NCBI GenBank assembly: GCA_030740765.1
Contig: JASLWR010000025.1
Coordinates: 1-43,449 of the forward strand
Direction: 5' to 3'
Source: Thermoplasmatota archaeon
Lineage (GTDB): Archaea; Thermoplasmatota; Penumbrarchaeia; JASLWR01
Length of the DNA stretch: 43,449 nt
Shown: piece by piece, positions 27,381 to 35,907 of the stretch
Layout: every line of letters begins with the position of its first letter
How positions within the stretch are numbered: the first letter of the stretch is position 1
Position numbers and translations under genes: made by a program
Notes under the pieces: model-generated
Databases searched by the model: none
What the model was told of the DNA's origin: nothing
The model's input: the letters and a program-made list of their open reading frames with translations, nothing else

Positions 27381-28802
27381 TCATTCACTCTTTGCCGTGT
27401 AAAACCTCTTCAGTACAGGTCGGTCCAGGAACTCCGGTTTTCCCGAGAACTCCGGATAATGGGCCATGCAGGATATCCTGTATTTATCATCACCCACCAG
27501 GTCATCAGCATTGAACCGTTTGGTAAAGTCGGTAACGATATCCCCACCGTGGATCAGGAGTTGTCGGTTTCCCCGGTTCCGGCATCTGTCGTTGTCCATC
27601 TGGCATTTAATGGAACCCACATCCACTCTCGTTGCATCTGACAGCAGGAACGGCATGGAGCCTTTCGGAACCTCTCCGGGATGGTTGGGCGGTATCACCA
27701 CCACCTCGCCCCGGTATGATAATGGAATTCCTGCGCACACGATATCCTTCGGTATGCCGTTGGACCCTCCCATTCGTAGAGCTGTGAACATAACCGGGAA
27801 ATCCATGGACAATATCTGGCACTCGTCCACCATGAAGGCCCGTGAGTTCATCACGTCCTCCCTCTCGTAGAATTTCCAGGGGTCGGCATTGTTGAAGTAG
27901 CTTGCTTTCCGCTTTATCCAGAGGAATTTCTCCATTGCACGGTCGGAAATGGTTCGGGAATCGAAATTCCCCTCGTCACGGGTATCCCCCGTGGGTTTGA
28001 AATATAATACACGCTCCGGTGGCGCCCGTCTCTCGGTATCCCGGATCGTTCTCCTGGTCTTTCCGGTTCGCATTGTACCCGAATGTGCAATTAATTTACC
28101 CGGTCTGATCTTTTCCTTGATGGCCCGCTGCCGTATGGGCCTGAGAAATTCTTCCCAAGGTGCTCCCGGCCTCTCCACGTGGACGTCGCATACCGGATGG
28201 AACTCCGACCCTGTTACTATCTCAAAGGGGTCTACGGAAAAATCTGCCGCTACTCCTTCTATAAGCCGCTGGAGATTGAGTGCCGGTCTACCGCAGACGT
28301 AGCACGGTCTTGGATTCTTTATGATCCGGTCGGACCTGCATAGAATCTCCGGGTAGATCGAATCGCCCTGGGTGTCCAGGTTTGGAAAGACGGTAATAAC
28401 GTACGATCCGGTACGTACCAGCCGGTCGATAACATCGATGATGCGCCTGTCCTCGAAGAATTGTACGCCATAAATACCTATTACGTCCAGTCCTCCCGCT
28501 TCCTCTGCCTCGTCGAGTATTTCGAGAGCATTGTTGGGATCCACAGGCGTGGACCTCACCCTGCCGAAGGTCTCGGCCTCCGACTCGGGCGGTACTACCA
28601 TACCCTTTGCATCGAACCTGTAATCCACATCAACCAATGGATGGAATATCCTGGTTGAAAAACCTAGTTCTCGCTCCCATTTCCCGATCTCGACGCTGGC
28701 CTCCCTGTATTTCGGAGTTCCAACGGGGCCCGTATATGTAACAAGTGTATATGGTGTAGGGCCATATGGAATAGTAGCGTCACTGGACAGTATCTTCAGC
28801 AT
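27381..28802 (-). CDS. Fused double type-II thymidine kinase; first half lacks the active site
   Basis: About 473 residues made of two thymidine-kinase-like halves. The second half (from about residue 240) has a good P-loop (SGTMRTGKTRRT), the catalytic Walker B/lid motif MVDECQI, the IVCAGIPLSYRG strand and a zinc lasso (CQMDNDRC ... LVGDDKYRISCMAHY). The first half has the same order of elements but a ruined P-loop (TGPVGTPKYREAS) and IGIYGVQFF in place of the IDExQFF-type motif. It keeps a perfect lasso (CYVCGRPA ... TGSEFHPVCDVH). The enzyme class phosphorylates thymidine for dTTP salvage and normally acts as a tetramer of single-domain chains. The N-half is probably structural or allosteric. 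ATG 28802 (or GTG 28808) lies 25-30 bp after a TATA-like tatataaata, inside the 3' end of the upstream gene. Confidence 0.85.
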   Translation of the reverse strand: MLKILSSDATIPYGPTPYTLVTYTGPVGTPKYREASVEIGKWERELGFSTRIFHPLVDVDYRFDAKGMVVPPESEAETFGRVRSTPVDPNNALEILDEAEEAGGLDVIGIYGVQFFEDRRIIDVIDRLVRTGSYVITVFPNLDTQGDSIYPEILCRSDRIIKNPRPCYVCGRPALNLQRLIEGVAADFSVDPFEIVTGSEFHPVCDVHVERPGAPWEEFLRPIRQRAIKEKIRPGKLIAHSGTMRTGKTRRTIRDTERRAPPERVLYFKPTGDTRDEGNFDSRTISDRAMEKFLWIKRKASYFNNADPWKFYEREDVMNSRAFMVDECQILSMDFPVMFTALRMGGSNGIPKDIVCAGIPLSYRGEVVVIPPNHPGEVPKGSMPFLLSDATRVDVGSIKCQMDNDRCRNRGNRQLLIHGGDIVTDFTKRFNADDLVGDDKYRISCMAHYPEFSGKPEFLDRPVLKRFYTAKSE

Positions 28803-28826
28803 AGCCACCTGTAACCAGCTTTTTTA

Positions 28827-28836
28827 TTTATATACT
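28827..28836 (-). promoter_or_regulatory. Candidate internal TATA box for the thymidine kinase gene
   Basis: tatataaata on the minus strand overlaps the stop of the ADP-ribosylglycohydrolase gene and sits about 28 bp before ATG 28802, so the kinase may also be expressed separately. Confidence 0.4.
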
Positions 28837-29829
28837 TTCGTTTGTCAGTTTTTCATTGTAGAGTTCGAACAACCTTTTAGCCAGGGCGATGATATAATCC
28901 CTTCCCTTTTCCCCGTTTTCGAGATTATCCAGCCATTCGGCGGGTATGGAATTAATGCCGTTGGAAGCACCCAGGATGGCCCCTGTCATGGCCCCTATGG
29001 TATCAGTATCTCCACCCAGGTTCACGGCCATCAGAACCCCCTCCCTGAAATCATCCAGATGTCTCAGCGAACAGTATAATGCAGTGGGAACCGAATTAAC
29101 CGAAACCTCGTTATTCCCGAGCTTTGTGATTATCTCTTCCTCGCTGGGATTCCCGTTCAAAAAATCGCAGATTATGTCCATCCTTTCCGGGTAGGGATTC
29201 GCAAGGGAATTTGAGAAATCTGTAAGATCGGTTAAGAATGACTGTCGATTTGTTTCAACGTTTTCCGAAGGATCGAGGCGAAGCGCTTTTGCTATGGCAA
29301 AGGCTTGTAGCTGTGCTCCATTAATACTGAGAGGATGCGAGTGAGTGATTATGGAGGCTTTTCTTGCCTGTTCAATGAGAACGGCGGTATTCTCCCCGTA
29401 CAATAGGCCTATGGGTGCTATTCTCTTTGAAGACCCGTTACCGTAAGAACCCTCTGGAAAAACAGCTTTACTGGCATTATCCCATCCGGTTCCCTTCCTA
29501 ATTCGAATCAAGGTCTGGATCGTTCCCGGGCCGTATCCTCTTGTGATCTCGAAGTTCCTGATAAAACGCCAGCTCATGTCCTCTCCATCGAAATCACGGC
29601 TGTCGATAAGCGATTCTGCCACACCGATGGTCATCTGGGTGTCATCGGTGTATGTTCCTATACCCAGGCGTGAGTTGATAAATCCTTCTATCTTCCTAAA
29701 ACTCCCTCTTATCTTGTCGATGGAAAAACCTTCTACAGGCATACCCAGAGCGTCTCCAGCATGTGTGCCCACCAGTGCGCCGACGAACTTATCCTTCAAA
29801 GGCAAGGTATTGTTCATTTTAACGACCAT
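28828..29829 (-). CDS. ADP-ribosylglycohydrolase family protein
   Basis: A 333-residue all-helical enzyme of the DraG/ARH type. The N-terminal GALVGTHAGDALGMPVEG, the metal-binding GTYTDDTQMT (Asp62, Asp63), the SHPLSINGAQLQAFAIA helix and the C-terminal metal motif GGDTDTIGAMTGAILGA are all present, so it should be catalytically competent. Such enzymes remove ADP-ribose from proteins, nucleic acids or small molecules. The start lies 3 bp after the stop of the C25-like peptidase gene, which implies translational coupling; an in-frame ATG at 29817 is an alternative start. The downstream gene is a thymidine kinase, which hints at nucleoside or nucleic-acid linked ADP-ribose, but the substrate is not visible from the sequence. 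Confidence 0.9.
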   Translation of the reverse strand: MVVKMNNTLPLKDKFVGALVGTHAGDALGMPVEGFSIDKIRGSFRKIEGFINSRLGIGTYTDDTQMTIGVAESLIDSRDFDGEDMSWRFIRNFEITRGYGPGTIQTLIRIRKGTGWDNASKAVFPEGSYGNGSSKRIAPIGLLYGENTAVLIEQARKASIITHSHPLSINGAQLQAFAIAKALRLDPSENVETNRQSFLTDLTDFSNSLANPYPERMDIICDFLNGNPSEEEIITKLGNNEVSVNSVPTALYCSLRHLDDFREGVLMAVNLGGDTDTIGAMTGAILGASNGINSIPAEWLDNLENGEKGRDYIIALAKRLFELYNEKLTNESI

Positions 29830-29832
29830 AAG

Positions 29833-32448
29833 TCATTTTCTGTTATTTTCGATTCGGTATATAGGGCATGAATGCGGGATCCCCGAGTATATTGAACTCT
29901 TCAACAGTACACTGTTGGGATTGGGGCTGCTGCCGGTGCCGATATCTTGGACATAATGATTCTTTGAGAGCATCAATGCCGCACCGATGGAATCCACGGG
30001 GTCTACTTCCTTGAACGCATCCGCACCCCGCTGGTATATTTCACCCACCATGTACCCGTACATATAGAGCCCGATATAGGCTCCCAGTATCTCACCCGAT
30101 TCGGTGGAGAGAGGTGAAAAACCCCCCCACGACAGGCGCGTTGCCCCTACATATGCGTTCATCCCGGAATGAAGAAAGGACAATGAGACCGAATTGGTGG
30201 GGTCCATTCCATCCACCTTTCCCGTAACGCAGGAGGAGCCGAATATGGTTGAAGGACCGAAATTCATCTCGTTCACGTTCGAGGGGTAGAAGCCGCCTCC
30301 GACACCGGTATCCTTGTATCCCGGGGGTACGAACCAGTAGTAGAATCCGTGAGCGCAGAAGAAGATCAGATTGGACGACTCGTACGTCGGATGCGCCACC
30401 TTGGAATCGGACGCCGGCCCGTCATGGATCGTATCCACGGTAAATCCCCCGTGCTGGAATATTGTATCCAGTTTAGTCGTTACGGTGAGCGAGGTCCCTA
30501 TGGGTACCTGGCTGCCGAACGTGTTCATGGCGGCATCCCTGAAATCACTACCGGAATGGCCCATGGCCGCCCTCAGTACGTCCTCGTAGAAGAAGGTTCT
30601 CGCGAGGAGCGCGGAAACGTCCTGGGAGTCCCATCCCAGGATGCGGCCGATCCCAAGTTCCATGGATACCGGTCCGCCGTCGATATCCGAAAAACAGTCC
30701 TCGAAACTGGCGTCGATATCAGAGTAAAAGTTATCGCTGGGCATGCCGTATCCTTCCCTGGATCCGTAATGGGTCTGTTGGGGATCCGGCTCGTAATAAT
30801 ACTGGGGAACCATGTTTGTATCCGCCACTATGCCAATCAGTAAAGGGTCCTGGGATTCTTTCCTGTAAATGTCCGCGAGTGCCGGCCAGTCGGCTTCCTT
30901 TGCCACGGTCGTTCCTCGTAATCTGCCAAGAAGATAGTTCAATTCTCTTTTTACCTCAAGAGATTTTGTATTGGCAGTTTCCAGAAGATCGGGATTCAGT
31001 GAAGGGTCCCCGCAGTCGGGATTGCCCAACAGTTTCTCGGAATAGACACTGAAATCGGGGTTGGCAAATACAATACCGGTACGGAAGACAGCGAGATATG
31101 GTGCAAGACAGGATATCCTTTCCACCAGAGGATAATTGGGTGAAGATAACTTCTGCGCCCTCACTGTTATGGTGTAGGAGGTCTCCGGCGGCGGCGCGTA
31201 AGGGTTGGGTTGGTAATGCAGCGTCGCCAGCAATTGTACCGCATGTTCGCCGGTGCTCTTGAATATCGGTTTTTCCGTATAGCCGTGGGTCGTTGTCGAT
31301 AGGGCCTCGTAGCCAAGTGAAGGGGAAAAGAACTGAAGATGATCCTCTTCGCTGTCTGGGTCTTCCACCATCTCCCCGTCCCTGTCCGCGTCAATTCCAA
31401 AATAAGTGTAACTTCTTTGTCCGTCCATTGCCGGAGTTCTTCCGGGTATGGGACTGCTTGAATATTTGACCCTGGTTTCCAGAATTACATTCGACCAGAT
31501 GAAATCCTCGGGGATATTGAAATAATGGGTGGGTGCATTGGAATTTGAAGACGGATTCGAGGTCGAACCCGTGTCTCGGGATACAATGGTGCCTGTGAAG
31601 GTCTCGCTGATCTCTTCAAGCACCACCGGGACATCGATGTCGAGAGGATTCGCCATTGCAATGTACTTCACCGTGTCGGATCCAATTCGATCTTTGAGAA
31701 TGCTTTTTATTTCGTCCTTCCCCTGTATCCCGATGGCAAGTAATTGGTGTGCCTGGCTTATGTTCGAGATGAAAAATGTTTTCTTGTATCCTTCGAGATT
31801 TCCGCACACCAGGGTTTTCGTTACTCCTAGCTCCTCGAGAGTGTCCACGACTTTTTCCGTATCGCTGGTGATGATCACGGGGATGTTAAGGTAACTTGCT
31901 ATGGGAACCGCATTCACGCCTATATTGTATCCTTCCTGTGTTTCTTCGATGAGCATGGCCCCGTCCGACGATTCCCAGAAGGTTTTAGCGGCTTCGAGTG
32001 AAGTTCTTTCAGGAGTCCCTCCGTTGATCCTCATTGCAACGTTATCCAATTTCAAGTCATCATTGACTGATTTTTCGATATTCCCCAAAACTATTGTTTT
32101 CCGGCCGGGGTATTCCACAAAGAATCTCGATATTGCTTTGCTTATCCCCTCTTCAGGGGTTTCGTCGTTGGTGCCTGCGAGAAGGAGCGGTTTTACGACC
32201 TTTGAATTATTTCCGTCGAAATACACTGCCAATGGTGTGGCCGCCAGCACTGTGTATGGGGATGTATAAGGAGTGATAACCATGTCGTAATCCACGCTCT
32301 TTCTTACGGATCGTATGGAAAGAATATCATCCACGTTGGCCCGGCTAACCGTATTTTTATCGGTCCCCGGATAAAACAATACGATTCCGGCCATCACTAA
32401 GACCGAAACGATCGAGAGGGTAATTGCAGTTTTCACCTTCGGCCTCAT
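29833..32448 (-). CDS. Secreted C25 (gingipain-like) cysteine peptidase homologue with cell-wall-binding-repeat-like N-terminus
   Basis: 871 residues from ATG 32448. An N-terminal membrane or signal segment (TAITLSIVSVLVMAGIVLF) is followed by a region with VPIASYLNIPVIITSD...LGVTKTLVCGNL, which resembles the alpha/beta cell-wall-binding repeat 2 fold. The C-terminal third has the caspase-like dyad: His700 in FFCAHGFYYWF and Cys740 in FGSSCVTGKVDG, spaced as in gingipain-type clan CD peptidases. It is probably an extracellular or surface peptidase that supplies peptides. A TTG 13 codons upstream would place the TATA box (TTTATA, 32479-32484) inside the coding sequence, so ATG 32448 with GGTG just before it is the better start. 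No C-terminal anchor is visible. Confidence 0.85.
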   Translation of the reverse strand: MRPKVKTAITLSIVSVLVMAGIVLFYPGTDKNTVSRANVDDILSIRSVRKSVDYDMVITPYTSPYTVLAATPLAVYFDGNNSKVVKPLLLAGTNDETPEEGISKAISRFFVEYPGRKTIVLGNIEKSVNDDLKLDNVAMRINGGTPERTSLEAAKTFWESSDGAMLIEETQEGYNIGVNAVPIASYLNIPVIITSDTEKVVDTLEELGVTKTLVCGNLEGYKKTFFISNISQAHQLLAIGIQGKDEIKSILKDRIGSDTVKYIAMANPLDIDVPVVLEEISETFTGTIVSRDTGSTSNPSSNSNAPTHYFNIPEDFIWSNVILETRVKYSSSPIPGRTPAMDGQRSYTYFGIDADRDGEMVEDPDSEEDHLQFFSPSLGYEALSTTTHGYTEKPIFKSTGEHAVQLLATLHYQPNPYAPPPETSYTITVRAQKLSSPNYPLVERISCLAPYLAVFRTGIVFANPDFSVYSEKLLGNPDCGDPSLNPDLLETANTKSLEVKRELNYLLGRLRGTTVAKEADWPALADIYRKESQDPLLIGIVADTNMVPQYYYEPDPQQTHYGSREGYGMPSDNFYSDIDASFEDCFSDIDGGPVSMELGIGRILGWDSQDVSALLARTFFYEDVLRAAMGHSGSDFRDAAMNTFGSQVPIGTSLTVTTKLDTIFQHGGFTVDTIHDGPASDSKVAHPTYESSNLIFFCAHGFYYWFVPPGYKDTGVGGGFYPSNVNEMNFGPSTIFGSSCVTGKVDGMDPTNSVSLSFLHSGMNAYVGATRLSWGGFSPLSTESGEILGAYIGLYMYGYMVGEIYQRGADAFKEVDPVDSIGAALMLSKNHYVQDIGTGSSPNPNSVLLKSSIYSGIPHSCPIYRIENNRK

Positions 32449-32478
32449 AAGCACCACAAACACAGTAAACCTAATTTG

Positions 32479-32484
32479 TATAAA
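32479..32484 (-). promoter_or_regulatory. TATA box of the C25-like peptidase operon
   Basis: TTTATA on the minus strand lies about 32 bp before ATG 32448. Transcription would begin near 32456. It rules out the longer TTG start. Confidence 0.5.
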
Positions 32485-32539
32485 CAATTAAATAAACCAT
32501 TCACGAAGTGACATTATCATAATTCAGATGCTGACATGA

Positions 32540-33676
32540 TCAATTGGAGCATTCTTCACACAACATTGCGTCTCCGTCGAAACACTTTCCGCAGACCCAT
32601 TTATTGCAGCCGGGACAGTAATGCAGTTTTTTAAGGATATCGTTGTCGCGTAACCGTGAGATCATCCTGTCCTTTTCCTCGGCAGTAAGCGTGAAGCCAT
32701 CCTTGGGTATCTTGTTCAGAGGTGTTTGAGTGAAATCAGAATAGAGTTTCTTGACGCCTTTCATCCCTATCTCACTGTTCAGCGTGGCGACCCCGACTCC
32801 GGCCATGACACCTCCAATGGCAAAGTTAAGCCACTTTGTCCATTTTCGGTCCTTTATAGTTCCGGTTTGCTTGCCGCACATGTAACATCCGTAATGCATG
32901 AGTATTGCCAATTTCTTCTTTTCCATGTTAATTGGATAGGGCATGTCTTTCATTAATTCGTTGAAATGCCGTTCCATCTTCTTTGACATCTCTTCGGTGA
33001 GACCCTTTAACTCGAGTTGGCCCTTTCTCAGTACCTTTGCACGGTGGGTGCTGCGCTTGTCCAGCCATTCGGCTTCCTTGTGGACGGTTTCCTGCACCTG
33101 GGCTCCTACCTTTTCGCTTATGGAGTCCCCTATCTTTTCCCCCAGTCCATCCAGATCGTCGTTCACGTGGATGTCGGCTCCGATGTTGGACCTCTGCACC
33201 ACGCTGTCGTGTATTGCTACCTTCGAAGCGCCTTTGTCTATGAAATCACCGTGAATGTGTTGTTGCAATATGCTCTGGGATTTTTCCTTTATCTCCACCC
33301 TGAATTTCAGTGAACCGAGCATAATGTCGTGGCTCTTTTTCAGGGGTACCTTTTCGCTTGGAAATATGTCTCTCTTCTTCTTGGGCTGCCATCCCTTCAA
33401 CGGTATTTGATTACCTCCAGCCAGAAGATAGGTACCGTTCTTGCTTCCCATATCCTGTATAAATAGTTGATCTCCTTCCCAGAATATCCTGGCATGACCT
33501 TTTCCTCCGGATACGCTGCTGTCGAATATCCCCAGGTCATATGTCTCGATATCCTGTTCACATACTATGGAAAATGTTGCCGAAGAGCGTTTCAATACGA
33601 TCTCATCGTCTATCTTGACCACAACCGGGGCCTTTCCGGGTAACCGGAATATCAACTTTGCTTTCAGGTCTCTCAT
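32540..33676 (-). CDS. FHA-domain protein with C-terminal zinc ribbon
   Basis: 378 residues. The N-terminal FHA domain (about residues 20-130) contains the phosphothreonine-pocket pattern SGGKGHARIFW and the conserved DMGSKNGTYL. A central coiled-coil or helical region with repeated KEAEWLDKR/RHFNEL follows. Then come HYGCYMCGKQTG, a glycine-rich hydrophobic hairpin (GGVMAGVGVATLNS) and a closing zinc ribbon (CPGCNKWVCGKC...CEEC). It has no signal peptide, so it is cytosolic. It likely reads Thr-phosphorylated partners. The kinase-like protein at 40550 is the only kinase-like candidate seen in the window, and no link is shown. Confidence 0.85.
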   Translation of the reverse strand: MRDLKAKLIFRLPGKAPVVVKIDDEIVLKRSSATFSIVCEQDIETYDLGIFDSSVSGGKGHARIFWEGDQLFIQDMGSKNGTYLLAGGNQIPLKGWQPKKKRDIFPSEKVPLKKSHDIMLGSLKFRVEIKEKSQSILQQHIHGDFIDKGASKVAIHDSVVQRSNIGADIHVNDDLDGLGEKIGDSISEKVGAQVQETVHKEAEWLDKRSTHRAKVLRKGQLELKGLTEEMSKKMERHFNELMKDMPYPINMEKKKLAILMHYGCYMCGKQTGTIKDRKWTKWLNFAIGGVMAGVGVATLNSEIGMKGVKKLYSDFTQTPLNKIPKDGFTLTAEEKDRMISRLRDNDILKKLHYCPGCNKWVCGKCFDGDAMLCEECSN

Positions 33677-33857
33677 GGAACATCGCCTTATACTGAATAT
33701 GTCTTATCGAGTTAATAATTTTTTGCGTAAATTTTCAAAGCCCAGATATGAGAGTTGAAGTCAGACAACCTTCTCTAATACATCCAGGTTGATCATGATA
33801 TATCGTCGGTAATGATTTTGGCAGGACTTTTCAATATGATAATTTATCCGGGGTATT

Positions 33858-34280
33858 TCAATCCAAATCCTTGACCTTATCCACTTTATCCCCGTCGTAA
33901 TAAATATTTAAAGTTCCACCACTGCAATTGGTAAGGGTTATGAGGGAGAAAATATCTCCGCTATTTACCATGTCGGTTTCGCCTGCAATATCGATAAATA
34001 TGATGCTTGATCCCAATTCATCTCCCGTACCAATCCAACCGTCTTTTTCCTTGTCTATTATATCATCATCATCTTTATCTTCCAATTTCAATTTGACCTT
34101 GTCCACTTTAGCGTCTCCGATAACCACGGCCACAACGTAATTGTATGTATATACGCCGGTTGTCTCTTCCTTATAGGATTTAGCATGTCCTGTTATTGAC
34201 ACCTCGTCCAGGCAACCCATCGTTATCGTACTTAGACCGATCGCCAACACGATCATTATTGTGAATATTACTTTTTTCAT
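33858..34280 (-). CDS. Small secreted lipoprotein
   Basis: A 140-residue protein with a lysine start, a hydrophobic stretch and a lipobox-like STITMGC at about residues 17-23, so it is probably lipid-anchored outside the cell. The body is acidic (DKVKLKLEDKDDDD) and ends with LTNCSGGTLNIYYDG, a beta pattern seen in archaeal pilin-like and surface beta-sandwich domains. The start is ATG 34280, preceded by AGGTGA five bases upstream; GTG 34289 would overlap that site. No family is recognised. Confidence 0.68.
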   Translation of the reverse strand: MKKVIFTIMIVLAIGLSTITMGCLDEVSITGHAKSYKEETTGVYTYNYVVAVVIGDAKVDKVKLKLEDKDDDDIIDKEKDGWIGTGDELGSSIIFIDIAGETDMVNSGDIFSLITLTNCSGGTLNIYYDGDKVDKVKDLD

Positions 34281-34589
34281 TTTTTTCACCTGACCCTCAT
34301 TAAAATAATTTCCCTTAGAAGGAATAGTATTATGGTATTTGAAGTTTTATATTACATGAAAAGCTCCGCTTTAAAGAGCGGCTTTCAAAAAGAATAACAC
34401 CGAAATAATGATGGATTTTCCCTGCTTATCTTATAAAAAGTCTGGCTATGCAAAGATCTAAATTGGCATAACTTAACTTGAAAGTTTATGGCATTTCGGT
34501 TTATAACAATATGATAATAGGAATTCATTCACCGAACATCCTTCCAGCGAACAGGTTAATTTTTTTTCCACGATCAAGATTCGATAATA

Positions 34590-34598
34590 TTAATATAT
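34590..34598 (+). promoter_or_regulatory. TATA box of the BlaI-type gene
   Basis: TTAATATAT is placed so that transcription would start near 34615-34620, within the operator dyad and just before ATG 34622. The message should be leaderless. Confidence 0.5.
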
Positions 34599-34602
34599 CC
34601 GT

Positions 34603-34619
34603 TTTACACTATATGTAAA
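34603..34619 (+). promoter_or_regulatory. BlaI/CopY-type operator dyad at the regulator gene
   Basis: TTTACA-CTATA-TGTAAA is a perfect 6-bp dyad with a 5-bp spacer, followed by CA and ATG 34622. TACA/TGTA half-sites are the known recognition elements of BlaI/MecI/CopY repressors. The same dyad recurs at 38765-38781. Confidence 0.7.
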
Positions 34620-34621
34620 CA

Positions 34622-34993
34622 ATGGTGAAGATCGAGAGAATCAGTCTGAACAAACAGGGATTGACAAAATTTTTTAGCCCCAACGAAGCCCGGATAATGA
34701 AAGTTCTCTGGGAGTTGAGTCATAGCACATCAGCCGAGATAACCCGGGAATGCAAGGACCTTTCACTGCCATGCGTTGCCGGGACCCTGGACCGATTGGT
34801 TAAATCCGGATTCGCAAGAAGGGAGATCGACCAGAGCGAAAATCGAGTGAGATATATTTATTATCCTACCGGAGATCGTAGAGAGATCGGGGTCAAAATT
34901 TCCGAGCGTATTATCGAGAGCCTCATTGACACCTTCGGTGATGCCACCATCGATACCCTGGGAAAGATCAACGGAAGGAGAAAGAATGAATAA
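34622..34993 (+). CDS. BlaI/MecI/CopY-family transcriptional repressor
   Basis: A 123-residue winged-helix protein. FSPNEARIMKVLWELSHSTSAEI is the classic BlaI/MecI start, followed by a recognition helix (SLPCVAGTLDRLVKSGFARRE) and the wing (ENRVRYIYYP). The C-terminal helix would dimerise. Bacterial relatives repress beta-lactamase or copper genes and are inactivated by a membrane metallopeptidase or by metal. Two cysteines (REC, LPC) are present, but no CxC metal hook is seen at the C-terminus. The downstream metallopeptidase overlaps the stop (ATGAATAA) and is translationally coupled. Autoregulation through the dyad that overlaps the promoter is likely. Confidence 0.88.
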   Translation: MVKIERISLNKQGLTKFFSPNEARIMKVLWELSHSTSAEITRECKDLSLPCVAGTLDRLVKSGFARREIDQSENRVRYIYYPTGDRREIGVKISERIIESLIDTFGDATIDTLGKINGRRKNE

Positions 34994-35648
34994 TTTCTAT
35001 TGTTTTACGTTCTGCCTAAGGGAATCAGGAATGATCTATATCCTTTTGGTTTCCGTGGCACTGGCCATTATCTGTCTTTTCGCCTATTTTCTTAAGCGGA
35101 GACACGAATTCCTTCTTGCCAATCAGATCTTCATGATCTGGATTATAACTTCCAGCATTCTTACTATGGGATGCAACATGTTTCACCTCATATGGGTGTA
35201 CCTCGGAATAATAATAATCTGTGTATTATTGCTGGGAATCTTAAAACTCTTAATAAATCTGCGGCATTCGAATCTGATCATCTCTTCTATTGAGATCATA
35301 TCGGTCCTCGAAGAACATTTCGGGGTAACCATAAAAATCCTGGATATTCAAAGGATAAGAGCATATACCCACAGAGGTGTGATCTATCTTTCAATTGGAC
35401 TTATGGAACGACTGGAACCCGATGAGATAAAGGCGGTTGTGGCTCATGAGACGTATCACTTGAGGAAAAGCCCGAACAAATTCATATCGTCGATCCTGGC
35501 AATGATCTCATTTACTTTTCTACGGCATTCCGACGAGTATTATGCGGATAGGTTCGCGGCGGAGGTCTCCGGAGCCAGTAACTTGAAGAATGCACTCAGG
35601 AAACTCGACATTAAAGATTATTCAAAACGGATTGAGCAGTTATCATGA
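34986..35648 (+). CDS. BlaR1-like membrane metallopeptidase (M56/M48 type) without sensor domain
   Basis: 220 residues with about three N-terminal membrane helices (residues 17-37, 45-63, 68-90) and a zinc-metallopeptidase core. The HExxH helix is VVAHETYHL (His154, His158), and the third ligand Glu184 lies in HSDEYYADRFAAEVSG. Such enzymes, paired with BlaI, cleave or trigger removal of the repressor. Unlike BlaR1 there is no extracellular penicillin-binding domain, so it probably senses through the membrane or is activated by another protein. ATG 34986 is chosen because AAGGAG (34975-34980) lies five bases upstream and the start overlaps the repressor stop. An in-frame extension to 34926 would overlap the repressor further. 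Confidence 0.82.
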   Translation: MNNFYCFTFCLRESGMIYILLVSVALAIICLFAYFLKRRHEFLLANQIFMIWIITSSILTMGCNMFHLIWVYLGIIIICVLLLGILKLLINLRHSNLIISSIEIISVLEEHFGVTIKILDIQRIRAYTHRGVIYLSIGLMERLEPDEIKAVVAHETYHLRKSPNKFISSILAMISFTFLRHSDEYYADRFAAEVSGASNLKNALRKLDIKDYSKRIEQLS

Positions 35649-35907
35649 AAGACCGTTGGCATCCATTTTATTTTCCAGATACTATATCTTTATTGAGTGA
35701 CGTCATAGTATAATTTGTAGTGTACAAGGTATTAGAATTATTAATCCGTTATTTTCTCTTTTAAGCATGGTTTGCACCCAAGAACGGCTTTCCGATTATC
35801 AATACAGTAGATATTTCCCAAATGGTGGGTCAAATTCGCAGATTCCAAATGATGAATTTCGGGGTAATTTCACACTTGAGGACATTGGCTCCGATTTTTC
35901 TTCATGG
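35649..35907. other. Intergenic DNA without a credible gene
   Basis: AT-rich stretch after the metallopeptidase gene. It contains a TGACGTCA palindrome (near 35699) and the start of a weak 77-codon frame from 35767 whose composition does not look protein-like. Nothing further is recognised. Confidence 0.4.

Larger units (their letters stand above)
34281..34621. promoter_or_regulatory. Divergent intergenic region with a hairpin
   Basis: About 340 bp without a credible gene between the lipoprotein and BlaI-type genes. It has an inverted repeat at 34360-34385 (AAAG + CCGCT paired with AGCGG + CTTT, two-base bulge). It also has an 8-bp pair ACCGAAAT/ATTTCGGT about 90 bp apart (near 34400 and 34493). 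The right end holds the blaI promoter and operator, listed separately. Confidence 0.4.

Noticed and set aside
34622-35648. BlaI/BlaR1-like pair as a beta-lactam resistance module
   Set aside because: There is no beta-lactamase or penicillin-binding domain, and the organism is archaeal without peptidoglycan. The shared operator points to the transporter operon.
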